From Selaginella moellendorffii (taxonomy: Eukaryota > Streptophyta > Lycopodiopsida > Selaginellales > Selaginellaceae): DNA of 64,000 nt. Each line of letters starts with the position of its first letter. Position 1 is the stretch's first letter. Position numbers and translations under genes: made by a program. Below the pieces are notes generated by a model. The model was not told the DNA's origin and made no database searches. It worked only from the letters and a program-made list of their open reading frames with translations. This document shows, in pieces, positions 43,975 to 57,774 of the stretch. The stretch covers positions 251,862-315,861 of the forward strand of contig NW_003314395.1 in the NCBI RefSeq assembly GCF_000143415.4. The letters run 5' to 3'.

Positions 43975-44064
43975 AGTTATGCTATCTTAATTGACTCTTT
44001 TCTTTGTTTTTGATTCTTTATTTAACTTTCAGTCTAGATCTATCTTCATCATTATATATAGAGA

Positions 44065-47000
44065 TGTGAGGTCCAAGTGTATGGTTATAATGCAGTATAT
44101 TAATATTAATATAGTGGGATTTTAATAACTGTCAAATTGATTTTAATTTGGACCTCTTATATATAACTTAGGGTTTTTGGGCTTTTTTTTCCATATTCCA
44201 AGCACTTACAAAAAGAAATATTTAAATATTTAGAAATATCTAAGGTTTTTGGGTTAATTGATATGCACATTTTCTATATTCCCTTTCTATATTCCAAGCA
44301 CTCATATTTGTGGAGGTGAGGGGCACTTTTGATTGTCCTTGAAAAGTGCTTGAATTTGGGATTTTGGTTTACATCTAGCTTTTGCATCATCTAGATTTAG
44401 CTTTTCCATTTCTTTTCTTTTGTTCTTCCCTTTCAAGATTTTGGTTTAGATTTAGCTTTTTGCATTGTCTAGATTTACCATTTCCTTCTAGCTTTTTGTC
44501 ATTTCTCTTCTTTTGCTCTTTCTTTTTTCATTGATTTTCATGGTAGATTAGCAATCTCCTCCTTTGACTTTGGAGTAGCAATTGGTCCAATTGTTTGATG
44601 CTATGTGCTTGCAATTGAACAACCAAACTTAATTGATGGCACCATTCACAGCATGTGGTACAACTCCTTTTGCTTTTGGTGTCAATCCTCGTGTTCTGCC
44701 GGAGTTCTATCGTGGGACTCCTGGGGATGATGTGTACCATTGGTTCGATCACTTCACGATGATTGCCACATATCATTCTTGGGATGATGCTCGACGTTTG
44801 TGTGAGTTTCTCACGTGTCTCCAAGGGACGGCGTTGCAGTGGTACAATGGTTTGAGCGCAGCCACTCATGGGGATTGGAGTGTTCTCCTGGACGTCTTCA
44901 AATGCGACTTTGGACATGCTGATAATTGTGATGATACTTTCCAACAATTGCATCATCTTTTCCAAGGGCCATCTGAGTTGGTGATGCAATTTAGAGTTTG
45001 TTTCTGAAGTCTTTTGCTTCGTGCAAAGCCTAATATGTCAGAGCGGATCAAGCTAGGAATGTTGTGGCCAGCACTTCGTCAAGATCTTGTCAGACTTGTG
45101 TGCATGCACTTGCTCCTGCCACCCTTGATGATGCTCTTCGTTTAGCACAATGTTATGAGATGTTGCTTCTTCCACTTCTCGTTGCATGTCTTTCACCTCC
45201 ACTTCCTATGAGTAATGGTCTTATTCCAATGGAAGTTGATGTTGCTGCTGCTCGAGTCCAAGGATAAGGGCGAGGATGTGGTTGTGGCTGTGACGTTCGT
45301 TGCTGGGCGTGTGATGAAGTTAGTCATACTTATTGGCGTTGTCGGCATTTTCCGAATTGGCGACCTCCATTTCTTTGGTGGAGATCTTGGCGTCAGCAAG
45401 CAGTGGAAGGTTTGGACACCGCAGTGCATCCAAGAAACGAGGAGTCACGTGAGTAATGGAGGGACCTTGCGCGAATAAGTTAGTGACCCCTCCATCTTTC
45501 TTTCGGGAGTATCATCAAGGGGTTCACTTAGCACCGATTCATCTAGTATTTACTTTCCGAGCTTATTTTCATAACACAAGGTCTTCTATTATTCTCTCCG
45601 TATTGGTTGATACAGGTTTGAGTTTATCTTCTATTGCTCAACCTGTTGCCACACGTTGTTGTCTACACTTGCTTCATACGGTAGAACAAGTTTTCATTCT
45701 TTATGGCAACGGCTGTACACATGCATGTGCACAGGATGAGGCGGACCTAGTTGTGTGTGTGGGCAATTTCGAGCTTGAGTTGCAGTCGTTGCGGATGGTG
45801 CTAAGTCAAGCTTTTGACCTCATTTTTGGTATGGATTGGTTGCAACGCAATTATGCCAAATGTGACTTTGAGGCTTCTCCCCCTTATCTCATATTTACTT
45901 ATGTTTCATTCATTCCTCTCACTTCTGTACCTCTTCGTCCCTTTACTTTTACCTCTGCTTCCATTACTTTTGTTCCCACACTATTTCCTTATGTGTTTCC
46001 ATCTTGTTCTGCTCTTTCCTTTTCCGATCCCTCCAATGATTTTTGTGTTACAGCGGTTGACCAGCTCATGATCTCTTTGAATTTGACTTATCATCTGGGG
46101 CCAAGATTGCCATACATCATCCGATTCCAACCAGGGATGCTCGTCTAATCAAGGTTCCTATTCATTGTCGATCACCCAAGGAGATCAAAATTTTACGTAC
46201 AAACGTCAAAGAGATGTTGGCAATGGGTGTTATTCGGAAGTCGTGGAGTCCTTGGGCATGTGAACCTCATCTTGTGACAAAGCCTGATGGGAGTATTCAT
46301 TTTTGCATCGACCATCATCTGTTAAACGAAGTGATGATCCCGAATGTGTACCCTCTTCCTCACACTGTTGATCTCTTGGATTGTCTGGGGCGAAGTCATT
46401 GGTTCACCAAGCTAAATCTTGCTTCTGGGTACTGGCAAGTGCCGATGGTCAAAGAAGATATTCCTAAGACTACTTTTTGTACACCATTTGGTTTATACAA
46501 GTTCTTGGTGATGCTGTTTTGTTTGAACAATGCTCTAGCAACTTTTCAACCGATGATGGACGAGGTTCTTTGCAATATGCCAGAGGTGACTATTGACTTC
46601 ATTGATGATGTTTTGATCCACTCGGAGGGGATGTGGGAGGAGCACATTTGTGATGTTTGTAAAGTGTTAGATCGGCTACGTGACGTTGGTTTAAAGCTGA
46701 AGCAGTCGAAGTGGGTGTTTGGGTCCAAGGACACAACTTATCTTAGGTATTGTATTTCTCGTGAGGGTTTGCAAGTTGATTTTGAAAAACTTATGGCTGT
46801 TTCTAAAGTTCCTTACTCCAAAGTGTGTGAATGATGTGCAACGCTTCTTGGGCAAGGTGCAGATCGCTGTCGTTATGTGGATCATCTTTTTGATCGCATT
46901 GCACCGTTGCGAGCATTGCTGAAGTCATCAATGTCATCTTTCATCTGGTCTCTAGATTGTGAGCGGGTGTTCAGGGATCTCAAAGAGCTATTGATGACTC

Positions 47001-48250
47001 CTCCGGTTTTGGCATATCCTGACTATACTCAACCTTTTATTTTATGCGTGGATGCTTCTGACATTGGTCTTGGAGGTGTGTTAATGCAAGAGAGCTTGAG
47101 TGTGCTTGGTTAGTGCCATCCCATTGCATATATAAGCCGTACATACAATTAGCGGAGATGAACTACTCCATGACAGAGAAGAAGTGTTTAGCAACAGTCT
47201 GAGCTTTCAAGAAACTTCATGCATATCTATATGGTTTTCAGACATTACTTGAAGGTGACCATGCTGCTATTACTTCATTATTGAAGTGAAAGAACCTAGT
47301 GGGTCGTATTGCTCGATGGGCTTTGAAGCTTCAAATATATGATTTTGATGTTGTTCATCGCTTTGGGAGTTTTATGGCTGATGTTAATGCCCTTTCTCGA
47401 GCTTCTCTTCCTTCTCCACTCTCTTCTCATGTTTCTAATGAGCCTGTTATTCCAGCATTTGTGGATTTTCTAGACGAGGATTTTGTGCTAACGGCAGTTG
47501 GTATACTTGACATTCAGTGTCCACAAGGCGCAAAACAAGGTCTACCTTCTCTTGATGAAGTTCGCGAGGCTCAAAAGATTGAGCTATGGATTTGAAGGCT
47601 TTGAGATGGTTTTGAGAATTTTGCATCACTTGCTGATACTTACCTTTCCGGCATTTACATTCTCAATATCGCCTTAAAGATGGCCTTCTTTATTTTGCAG
47701 GGATAAATTCTGATGATCATTTACAACTGGTGGTGCCTTCTGTCTTTATTCTACAGTTTTTCCATGCCTACCATGATTCTCTTATTCTAGGTGAGCATAT
47801 GGGACATCGTCGTGTAACCGAGAAGCTGCGCAAGTCTTTCTATTAGCCAAAGATGTGCCGTGATATTATCCGGTATGTGCATAGCTCCGTTTGGTGCCAA
47901 GCTCATAATACTCCCCCTCGTGCTGCGGAAGGACGGTTGGAGTTGATTGCAGTTTCCCGTCTGTTTGAGTTGGTGGCATTTGATCTTATGGGACCTTTTC
48001 CACAGTCGACTACTGGTAATGAGTATATTATTATTGCTTTTGACTACTTGACTCGTTGGGTGGAAGTTAGTGCTCTTGCTAGCGCCTTTGCAATTGCTAT
48101 TGAATACTTCTTCCTCAATCGAGTGGTGTTCCAACATTTATGTCCAAAGCGGATTCTTTTGAATAATGGTCTTGCATTTATGGCTGAGGCATTTCTTGTT
48201 TTGACGTCTCGGTTGGGGATACGCCACACTTTTATGAGTGCTTACGCTAC
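44065..48250 (+). mobile_element. Gyp-1 element, block 2 copy
   Basis: LTR (44,065 to about 44,308), gag 44,633-45,440 (HWFDHFTMIATYHSWDDARR), protease with VLVDTGLSLSSIA (~45,603-45,641) and FDLIFGMDWLQRN, RT with FIDDVLIHSE (~46,599-46,628), RNase H (CVDASDIGLGGVLMQ, ~47,046) and integrase to ~48,245, with the same break into Chr-1 gag as block 1. It differs from block 1 mainly by C/T and G/A changes, and its stops are partly at different places (for example no TAA at the gag position of 20,463). Confidence 0.87.
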
Positions 48251-49460
48251 TAACCGATTTGACCTTTTTATCCGTGGGTTTATCTCTTTTTTCTTGACTC
48301 CCCCATGTACTCACTCGCTGGCCGCTGGATTTGCCTTTCCAGAACCCCGAGGACTCATTCTTAAAGAAACTCTTTTTGAATTTCCCTTTGCTATATGTTC
48401 CCCTTGGTTTGGCCCCTTTGCTAAATGTGGACCCTGACCCCGTCGTGTTCCCCTTTCGCAGGTTATTGTTGAAATGCACCTTGATGGCCGCATCCAACGC
48501 TTCCTTGTAGTTGGTCGGGTTCCAACGCATCACCTCACCGCAAGCCCAGGTTTGCAAGCCTGATATGAAGGCATAGAACACATCCATATCACCCATGTCT
48601 GTAACAAATATCCTCTTTACCATAAACCCATTCACATACTCATGAATGGTTCCGGCCTTCTTCAGCGTACTTAGCTCATCTTTTAAATGCAGAGTAGCAT
48701 TCAGAGGAACGTAAGTCGCACGGATCCTCGCCTTCATCATTTCCCAAGTGGCCACCAGTCCTTCGTTGATCTCTGTCGTTCTCCACCAAAACGTGGCATT
48801 ATCTACCAAGTATGGTTTTGCATAGATTGTCTTCTAGGCGATGCAAGCACTGGCCTTCAATGAAGCTCTTGTCCCATTGCTGGTAAAGGAAAAGAAAACC
48901 ATCATATGGGACCTTTTCTGAGCTTGGTAACCGCAACGTTCGGAAGTAATCCTCCATATTGTAAAACCAATCCTCCACCACCTTAACTCCCTTGAAGACC
49001 GGTGGAGGCTTTGGTTTGTACTTGGAAATTATTTGAGGGACTGATTCCACTTCGGTCTATTCAACCTTGTTTGGTTCTACCTCAATTCCTACCGAAGGGT
49101 CCGCACCTTTTATGCTGCCAACATCCGCAGTCTTTCGCTTTTTCTTCCGCTTCTCATCACGCTTTAGCTTGCGTACGAGAGTCTCCAACAGGGCATTAGT
49201 CTATGCCAATTGTCCTTCTAGAACGTCCAATCGAGCCTTGAACAACCAAACCTCGCCACCGAACTCTTGTTTGGAAGTTTCCTCACTAGAGTCCTCCTCA
49301 AGCAAGGATTCCTCATCCATAGCCTTTTGTTCCACCGGAAGCTCCAGCTATGGCGAAGGTTTTATCTTTGCCTTGGTTCGTTTATGCCTTGCCTTTGCCA
49401 TCTCCCAGCAATCTGCCTCTATCCTTTGCTAGAACTGAGGAAAACACTTCGATACCAAAT
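48251..49460 (-). pseudogene. Chr-1 gag fragment, block 2 copy
   Basis: Minus-strand gag as at 23.8-25.1 kb (ADNATFWWRTTEINE-like; LHLKDELSTLKKAGTIHEYV), without the Cassandra LTR (empty site at ~48,483). An 82-bp foreign insertion at 48,825-48,906 is bounded by CATA repeats and breaks the frame. Confidence 0.8.
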
Positions 49461-50587
49461 TGTAAGCCACAATTTTTTCCTTTCCAATTTGCCAACTTAC
49501 CTCGTCTTTCCGACCAACACTGCCTTGGCTTTTGCTAAGTTCCCTCACCAAATTTCCCACCTACTATACCTAGTCTTACTTGGTTTCAGCTACTCACTGC
49601 ACAAGCAATGGAGTGTTAGCCATCCATCCACGGATTCCCAAATCTCTCCCAATCCCCCTCCCCGGGTTAGACTGGACTTAAGGTTCAGCTACACTCCCCG
49701 CAGACACAAGTAGCCAATCACACCAAGCCTCCAGGTTCCTAACATCCTTTGGTACAACAAGACTTGATCATAGGACCTTCTAAATCCCAAGCCTTGAATG
49801 CAACACTTGCTTCGGGACATTGGGGCGAAACACCGTGGCCTAACGGCCTGATATAGGTACCTCTACCCCGCCACTTCTATCCCGAAGGAAAGGCCCAAGC
49901 CCCTAGGAAGGGTGAGGACCAATGAGCCACAAGGTATTCAAGTGGGGCACCACTCCACATGAGCCAGAAGCACTGCAGTCGGTTTCCCTTTCGGGAGTGG
50001 GAGCTGCTCTTGAGCACTTCCTTGGGTGGCCCCTCTAGCACCACCTGAGTCCATGCTCACTCCCACCCAAGGCCCTTCGGCCCCAATCTCAACCTCAAGT
50101 CAGTTTGGAAGCACCACTGGAGAGTTCCTTCAAGACTGGTTTCTGGACTTCACTATCCCCACTATACTTTTGGAACCCTCTACAGCCCCCCCCCCCTGGG
50201 AGAGGCACGCTTTGGGCTTTGACCCCTTGACCTGTATTAGTACTCAGACTCAGTCTCGGACTCGATCTCGAACCTGACTTCGAACTCAGTCTCAGACTCA
50301 ATCTCGGACTCGATCTCGGACTCGATCTCGGACTCGACCTCGGACCCGATCTTGGACTCGACTTCGGACCCGATCTTGGACCCAATCTCGGATCTCGGAC
50401 TTTGTCTCGAACTCGCAGTCTCCGAGTCGGCCTCGAACTCGATCCTGGACTCTATCTCGAACTCAGTCTAAGAGTCCGTCTTGGACTTGATCTCAAACCT
50501 GGTCCCATCCAATGAACTCTTTGTCATTTTGGTCATGCTTTCGGGGATCCTTTAGTCTATGACACCTCGGGGAGTTGGTTCCTTACA
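49461..50587 (-). repeat. Chr-1 LTR, block 2 copy
   Basis: 1,127 bp, TGTAAG...CTTACA ends, primer site TTGGTATCGAAG on the minus strand next to its left end. Counterpart of 25,088-26,201. Confidence 0.85.
50240..50490. repeat. 12-bp minisatellite, block 2 copy
   Basis: Degenerate ACTCGATCTCGG-type units, about 20, with a different internal order from copy 1. Confidence 0.88.
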
Positions 50588-52841
50588 ACTCCACCACCCA
50601 TAAAAGAAGTTTGATGCCCACATCGAACATCTCTTTTTATCCTATGACTTATTGACCATGTCTCCGGGGGCATCCCCCTACTTAGTGGTGTGCCTAAGTG
50701 TCGCGAATGTGACTTCGGGTATCGAAAGTTACCTGTCGGCTAGTCCTTTTGGATATTCTTTCCTTACTGCCACGATGGCAAGAGGTTGGTATTGCTGGAC
50801 CCGTTATCAGTTTCCCACTTAAGCTAGTTGAGAAACTGGTTAATGACCATGTACTTAGATCGGATAAACATAAGGTAGGAACCCTATGTGTTTCTTGCTG
50901 AGCATACTCGGCTTAGTTTGAGAAACTCCTGTCATTGGCTTGCACTTGCTAGTATCAAAAACCCCCGTGATATTGAGATTTGTCTCTCAATATCACTAGA
51001 TGATAGCTTACTGTGTTTGCCAAACACCCTCGCTATCATGCCCTTAGTGTTGGTCTCATTTCGGTCCCAAATGCTATTTATGGAAAGTGTCCAGATTTGC
51101 TCATTTGGCATATCTATAAAATGTAGAGATTGTCCTAAACACAATGGTGTTCGTCCCATGTCCAAATTCGCAATCTAGGCACATTCCATATTTAGTAAGT
51201 TTCGAGTTTGTTCCAGAGACTAACTCCTGATAATAAAGGAGGCTTGGGGTGAAAGCTCAAAGCGTGTGTTCCTCAAGGGGGGGAGCCTATGGGGGGTTCC
51301 AAATGTATAGTAGGGATAGTGGGTAGGTCAGGCATAGCCAACCAACTTAAGGCATATTCTAGCTCCCGCTTGCGTGCCTGTCCTTGTTCTGTGTCCGGCT
51401 TGGGTCTAAGCCCAAGTTCCATTCCATGCTAATTGGTGGAGTACCCATGTCCTCACGTTAGGCCACTGGTATGCCGAAATAGCGCCAAACTCCGTTTGGC
51501 TCCATTTTGCATGCTGGTCTTGGCATTGGGATGCTGGTTACTCTAAGACTGTTCCAAGTCGCTCCGGGCTCTTGTCCCTTCGCTCCTTGGGCTTTATGCT
51601 CGGGAGTTGTTTTATGGTTCGGTTCTATCACTCCTTGGCTCCATACTTAGAAGTTTGGCACTGTTCCTTCGTTCAGTGGCCCAAGGCCCTGAACCTCGGG
51701 TTCCACACCACTGTCCTTTGGACACGTGGCATATGACACATAGCATGTGTCACATGGCATAAAGAGGGTTTAGGTTCCGCTTCGTAGTGTTATCCTATGA
51801 TAAATCACCATAGGATAAAGGGTCAAAACCACATGCGCTACATTTGGTTTCAGAGGATGAGTCTCAGTGAGTACTATTCAATGAGATTGGGCAACTAGTC
51901 TCGTTGCATACGCAGAGATGAAAATGATGATCCGAGTGGGTGCATGTTTGGGTGCAAAGGCTTTGCAATTGTTCCTTGGGTATGGATTTTATTACCTATT
52001 TGTACTACATTATGTGAGCTTGCTCTTGGGCTCATAAGAAGGATTGAGTTGTATCATTTGCACGAGTTTGAGCTTAGGCTCGTGAGTGAGGCACATTAGC
52101 AACTCGAGGATACACTTTTAGTTGGCAGGATTAATGTTAGCCTATCGGTGGTTCCATGAGTTGTTCCAGTGGTTCCATGAGTTGTTTTGTGTACCATGGG
52201 TGAAAGTAAACCTTCCCTAAGTTTGCTATGAGTGGTAAATATCCTGGTCCATAGCTGTTTAGCATGACACTAGTGGATCCTTCTTAGGCATGATTACAAG
52301 TGGATCAATCAAGACTGTAGGGGTTAGTCTATTGATTCAAGTAATCATTGCCGTGCTCTCTCATAAACTTTTCTTGGATTGGGCTGAAGGCAGTGTGAAA
52401 GCAAGCTTGAGGTTTAGTCAAAGATGAGACTGAAAAGAGAGTTGTCAGGGACGAAGGATCAAACATGTAAATCATCTTCTCTTCTTAAATAGATGATTTG
52501 CAACGAGGTGTAACTCATTGCTCGTGTTCACATTATGCAATTAAGAGTCCCTACCTTGATGCATGTTGGAGATAATGGTCTTACAAGTGGTGAGTTATGG
52601 GATGGATAACGGTGGAGCGCTATACCATTTGGTCTAGGCTTGCTATTGGAAGACTTGGGTTGCAATACTCAATTCTTTTTTGGGGAACTTTGCTATTGCT
52701 TCTTGAGTAGCTTGGTGTTAGATTAGTTTTGAGTTTGGTCAAAAAGAGAGTGTCATAAGCTTGTCTGTGTTGTGAACAAAAGTTGGTGTGTTGGGTGTTG
52801 TAAGTCTCTATCGGTAAAGTGTGGCATTTATGTTGCATTGG

Positions 52842-55800
52842 CAGACACAGTAAGCTATCATCTAGCGATATTGAGGGACCAATCTCAATATCGCAGGGGT
52901 TCTTGATACCATCATATCAAGAACTCATAAGCCAATGACAAGAGTTTCTCAAACCAGGCCGAGTATGCTCAGCAAGAAACACATAGGGTTCCTACCTTAT
53001 GTTTATCCGATCTAAGTACACGGTCATTGACTAGTTTCTCAACTAGCTCAAGTGGGAAACTGATAACGAGTCCAGCAATACCGACCTCCTGCCATCGTGG
53101 CAGTAAGGAAAGAATATTCGAAAGGACTAGCCAGCTGGTAACTTTCGATACCTGAAGTCACATTCGCGACACTCTCCCCCCCTAGGGAAGATTGATGTCC
53201 TCGTCGATGCATACTCGAGTCTAGACCACTGCCAAGGAAACAACTCTAAAAAAAGTTCACGGTGAACACACTATGTGAGAAATGCACCAACTTAAATGAG
53301 TTAGGGGTAACTTCTTTGTCTAACACGGATGCACTACCAGCTCAGACACCTTCCGGCCGTCGCTGACAAGGAAATGACCAACTAAGTTAGCCACCCTTGT
53401 GTAAGCTCCTGAGTTTGGACTTCCCGGGAGGTCACCCAGCCCAGTACTATTCAAACCCAAGGACACTTAACCCCAACTATCCCAAGACCCTTAACCGATT
53501 GGAAAAGGGGGTGCACTCTTGTTCATGGGCCCTTTCCCTCTATATTTGAACCCCATGGATCGTCTCTCAAGTCGTTCCCTTTGGTTGCTTACACCTTGCT
53601 GCTCTAGTTGTCACCCAACTTACAAAAGTGTGATACACCCTTGCCCGCAGGGACATAGAGAGAGAAGCCAAAGGCCTCAACCCTCATGAGCAAAGAAACC
53701 AAACCCATCGATAAGGTTTAGATAGACTACTATAAATAGGTAGTTAGAGTTGTTTACACGGTCACGCCCTTTTAACAGAAGAAGGAACATCGACAAAGAG
53801 GCGGGTTATGTAACCAGTAGACAGTAGCTACCCCATGACTAGAGATTTCAATATGCACACGAAGTGCCGAAGGCAGTCTGCCTATACTGGCCCAAAATTC
53901 AAAGATCAATAGATGGACAATATCAAAGTCATAAACAATGATATCTTAGAGTTTTAATTATCAGTGAATAAATCTTATATTAGAACACAAGAGTATTCCA
54001 AGTAAGTTATCATCCGATAAATTAGTATTATAGTATAGGAACCACCAAGATCATTATAATTGATAAATATAGGAATCACCATCCAACAAAATTTAATAGC
54101 CAATGTATCATCAAGGAACTCAACGATAAAACTTAACTACTAAAGATTGTAGATAGTATGCCAAACAACCTACAGAAGAGAATTCAAAGAACACAAAGTA
54201 TTATTGACTGGCAAGCAAAAATGCTCGCGAATGTATTATCCAAAGGAAATAACATCCAAATCTATCAAAGCGAACTCGAGCAATAATCAACAAAGTAGAA
54301 TGAATGTTGCATGGCTAACAAACACTCGTTTATGCCAACTATCACACGAGCCAATCCGAATAGATCCCAGCCAACAACACCATAAAACTCAAGTTGCCTA
54401 AACAAGTGTCAGCAACATTCTACTGATGTCTCAAACCTAAGAGACAATCCAGAGCAAACCACAAACAACATGTGGTATTGCGAAAAACCAAAAGCTATCA
54501 AAGAAAACAACTAACCATTATGAAAGATCATCAATCATCCCATCAATAAAGAGATGCATAATCATTGTCAAAGAAGGAATCCACCATCCCGCAGAATGGC
54601 AAATCATTCTATATCAACAATAACCAAGCAACACCTTTGACAAGGATAATCAACTATCTTAGATGACAGTCAATCATTACCAATGATTGCCAGATGCAAA
54701 TACTAACTTCAATAGTGAAGCTAATGAGATAAAATGCCTTCCCCAACAACTTCTAACCAATGATCCACAAGCATGAAAGCTCAAGGAACCAAAAGCTCGA
54801 AGAAGCCGATAGACAAGTCTTGCTGAACAATGATCACGAATCTCGCATGAACTAACATCAATGCTAAAGAAGAAATTATGGTACAACCCACAATATCTTC
54901 CTCAACACATCCATAAGCTAAACTTTATAATGCAAAGCTAATGAAGAGCATATCTACATCAATCCAAAAGCCAAGCACAACAAAGCTATGCTCGACAAGT
55001 GATCACCAAATGATCCTCCATGAATCCATCTATAGCAAGACATAACTCACTTCATAACAAGCACAGAAGAATCATCAATGATCGATATATTCCAACTCAA
55101 ACCCAATAAAGATTCAAACTTTTTAATATCGATCACTAACTCTTCCATTTGTAGAGTTAGCATAGTCCATGACTAAATCACTTTTTCAAGGAAAAGCCAA
55201 AGCTCAACCTCTACTAAACAATCTTGTCTAGAACACAACTAACTCAACTTGCCACTCAGTTCATTTGAACATCAACATAGTTGCTAACTAGCAAATGCAT
55301 AAATGCTAATAACACAAAGCTATAACCAAATCATCAATACTATCTCTATTGAGGGTAATAAAACTCAATATCAATCCTAAGGATAGACATTTCATCTCAC
55401 TTGAATCTCAACATCAATAATATCAATGACAAGGCATCACTTTAATGCCATCAACACTATAACAAATCTAGAAGAAAGCAAGAGTGAATCACCATTCAAA
55501 ACTCTCTTGCAACCAAGCTAACCAAAGTTGAAGATACTTAACTCAGTATCCGAGACTAATCCTTCAGCAAAACTCAGTTACAGATAACATTTCCTCAAGG
55601 AGTGAATCACCACATCCAAGACTCAATGAAATCCAACACTGCAAACTAAACGTAGCCAAATGATATTAACAAAGGAATTGACATGTCAACATGGAAACCC
55701 ATGCAAGCCATGACACGATCCTCCATAACACCATCCGGTAAAGCAAACCCATCACTAATAAATCTTCATTTAGTGAAGCAAGTGTCAACAGTCCTCGACT

Positions 55801-57318
55801 AAGTTTACAGGTAATCACTAGTTGCAAAGCAACTAACAATCACTCTTCAACTTGCCTTCACAAGACCTAACACTATACTCATGTCATTGAGTTATATACT
55901 TGTCCAGCATGAACATAATACCTCAGATACGAGATAAAGGTTCATGGAAAAGCATGAACTAAATGACCACTCAAATCCAACTCAACCGCAATAAGCTCAC
56001 CAATGCATTTAGCCAACAGCTCTGAGTATACCTTTTGAAGAGGCTAGCTATGCATGATCAACACTCAATTGAAACTAAAGTGAAAACTATGAGATGGACT
56101 CATATTGGTATACAACCTCCTCATAAACAAAGTTTTAGTATGGGTACCAACATCTCAACTGCAAACAACTAAGTTGGACATCACCATCCTCAGCTAAGGT
56201 GCAAAGCTACCAAGACCAAGTCAAGATCAGTGAGAGCTCACTACTCTCATAGAGTCTAGTGAAATGCAAAGTGCAACCTGCCACCAAGTATAACACTATA
56301 AAAGAAAGGCACAAGGGTCACCTTTCTAGAAAAACGCAACGGTCACTTTTTTACACCAACTCCAGACTCTATCCAACTCAATTGCTTTAGCCCCAAAAGT
56401 TAGCATCCCTTTCGGGCTGCATCATACAAACTATCTACTAAGATCTAAGCCAACCGAAGTCAACTCCAACCCTTTCACTAGTTTGTATTGGCTTACGAAA
56501 ATGAAATGGTTTTCGAGCAAAGTGACTAATAAATCAGCCATTGGAAAAGTCTAAGAAAATTTGTAGAAAATTTTCCATCCTAGAGAAAGAATGACTCTCA
56601 GTCCAGGAATACAAATTTTCAAGACTCAACCAACTTCCTCCTACTAACAACTTCACATAAGTTCACTTCAACACAAATTCTCATGACCCATAGTACGCTT
56701 AAGCCTCGAACATCTCTTTTTGCCCATACTTTCGACATCCAACACTGACATTTGCAAAATGCAAAGTGAACATCCAAGACTTAATCACGAAGACTATATC
56801 TTCGGATATTCTTATTGCACTAACACTCTTCTTCAACCATCTTCAAGATCCAATGTGAAGCCAAACACTAACAAGAAAAATGACATGGAAAATCAAGCTC
56901 TAAGGAAAATTCTTCATCACTCGAATTAACAATGCCACTTCCACTAACACAAATGTTAGCAATGTCAATGTCTCAACTACACATCTTCTCCATCCAACAA
57001 TCTACTCCAAGTATTAATGGATCTACCGATAAGCTATAGCAAATGAATGCTATAATCCTTTTAAATAAAAAATGGGCAAACTTAAGGAACCAAGAAACCA
57101 ACTTAAGCTTAACATAATGGACCACCATTGAGAATCCAGTTAAAGCTACTACAATGCTACTATATGCAAGTAGACTTAGCTTCACTATCAACCACTTTGG
57201 GGTTGATCATCATTTGACCAAGCAACTTCGTAAACACATTGCTCATTATCACATGGATATGACATAAGTATCACAATGATTTGATCATCAATTGAGTAAC
57301 ACAATGAGCAATGACATT
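52842..57318 (-). other. Inverted segment inside LARD-1 copy 2
   Basis: Reverse complement of about 28,905-32,735. The 69-codon frame at 30,899-31,108 (+) reappears at 54,886-54,677 (-), and the purine tract plus LTR start at 32,403-32,425 reappears near 53,160-53,190 on the minus strand. Confidence 0.88.
53400..53593 (-). mobile_element. Cassandra-type solo LTR (no. 3)
   Basis: 194 bp, TGTAAGC...GCTTACA, perfect target duplication CCTTG (53,395-53,399; 53,594-53,598). The empty site in copy 1, read on its minus strand near 32,190, is CCACCCTTGCTGCT. Confidence 0.9.
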
Positions 57319-57774
57319 GCTTATTGCTCACTGCATCTGGCTTGGGTCTAAGCCCAAGTTCCATTCCATGCTAGCTGGTGGAGTACCCATGTCCTCACAT
57401 TAGGCCACTGGTATGCCGAAATAGCACCAAACTCCATTTGGCTTCGTTTTATGTGTTGGTCCTGGCATTGGGATGCTAGTTACTCTAAGACTGTTCCAAG
57501 CACTCTGGGCTCTTGTCCCTTCGCTCCTTAGGCTTTATGCTTAGGAGTTGCTCTATAGTTCGGTTCTATCACTCCTTGGCTCCATGCTTGGGAGTTTGGC
57601 ACTGTTCCTTCATTCAATGGCCCAAGGCCCTGAACCTCGGGTTCCACACCACTATCTTTTGGACACGTGGCATGTGTCATGTGGCATAAAGAGGGTTTAG
57701 GTTCCACTTTGTAGTGTTATCCTACGGTAAATCACCATAGGATAAAGGGTCAAAACCACGTGCGCTACACTAAG

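Larger units (their letters stand above)
50699..57769 (+). mobile_element. LARD-1, block 2 copy, internally inverted
   Basis: Same insertion site (CTAAG at 50,694-50,698 and 57,770-57,774). 5' LTR 50,699-51,842, primer site, interior collinear with copy 1 to ~52,840, then 52,842-57,318 in reverse complement (3'-LTR first half, purine tract and most of the interior), then the last ~450 bp of the 3' LTR in normal orientation. About 385 bp of the 3' LTR are lost at the right breakpoint. A ~450-bp stretch at ~55,620-56,080 has no counterpart in copy 1. Confidence 0.86.
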
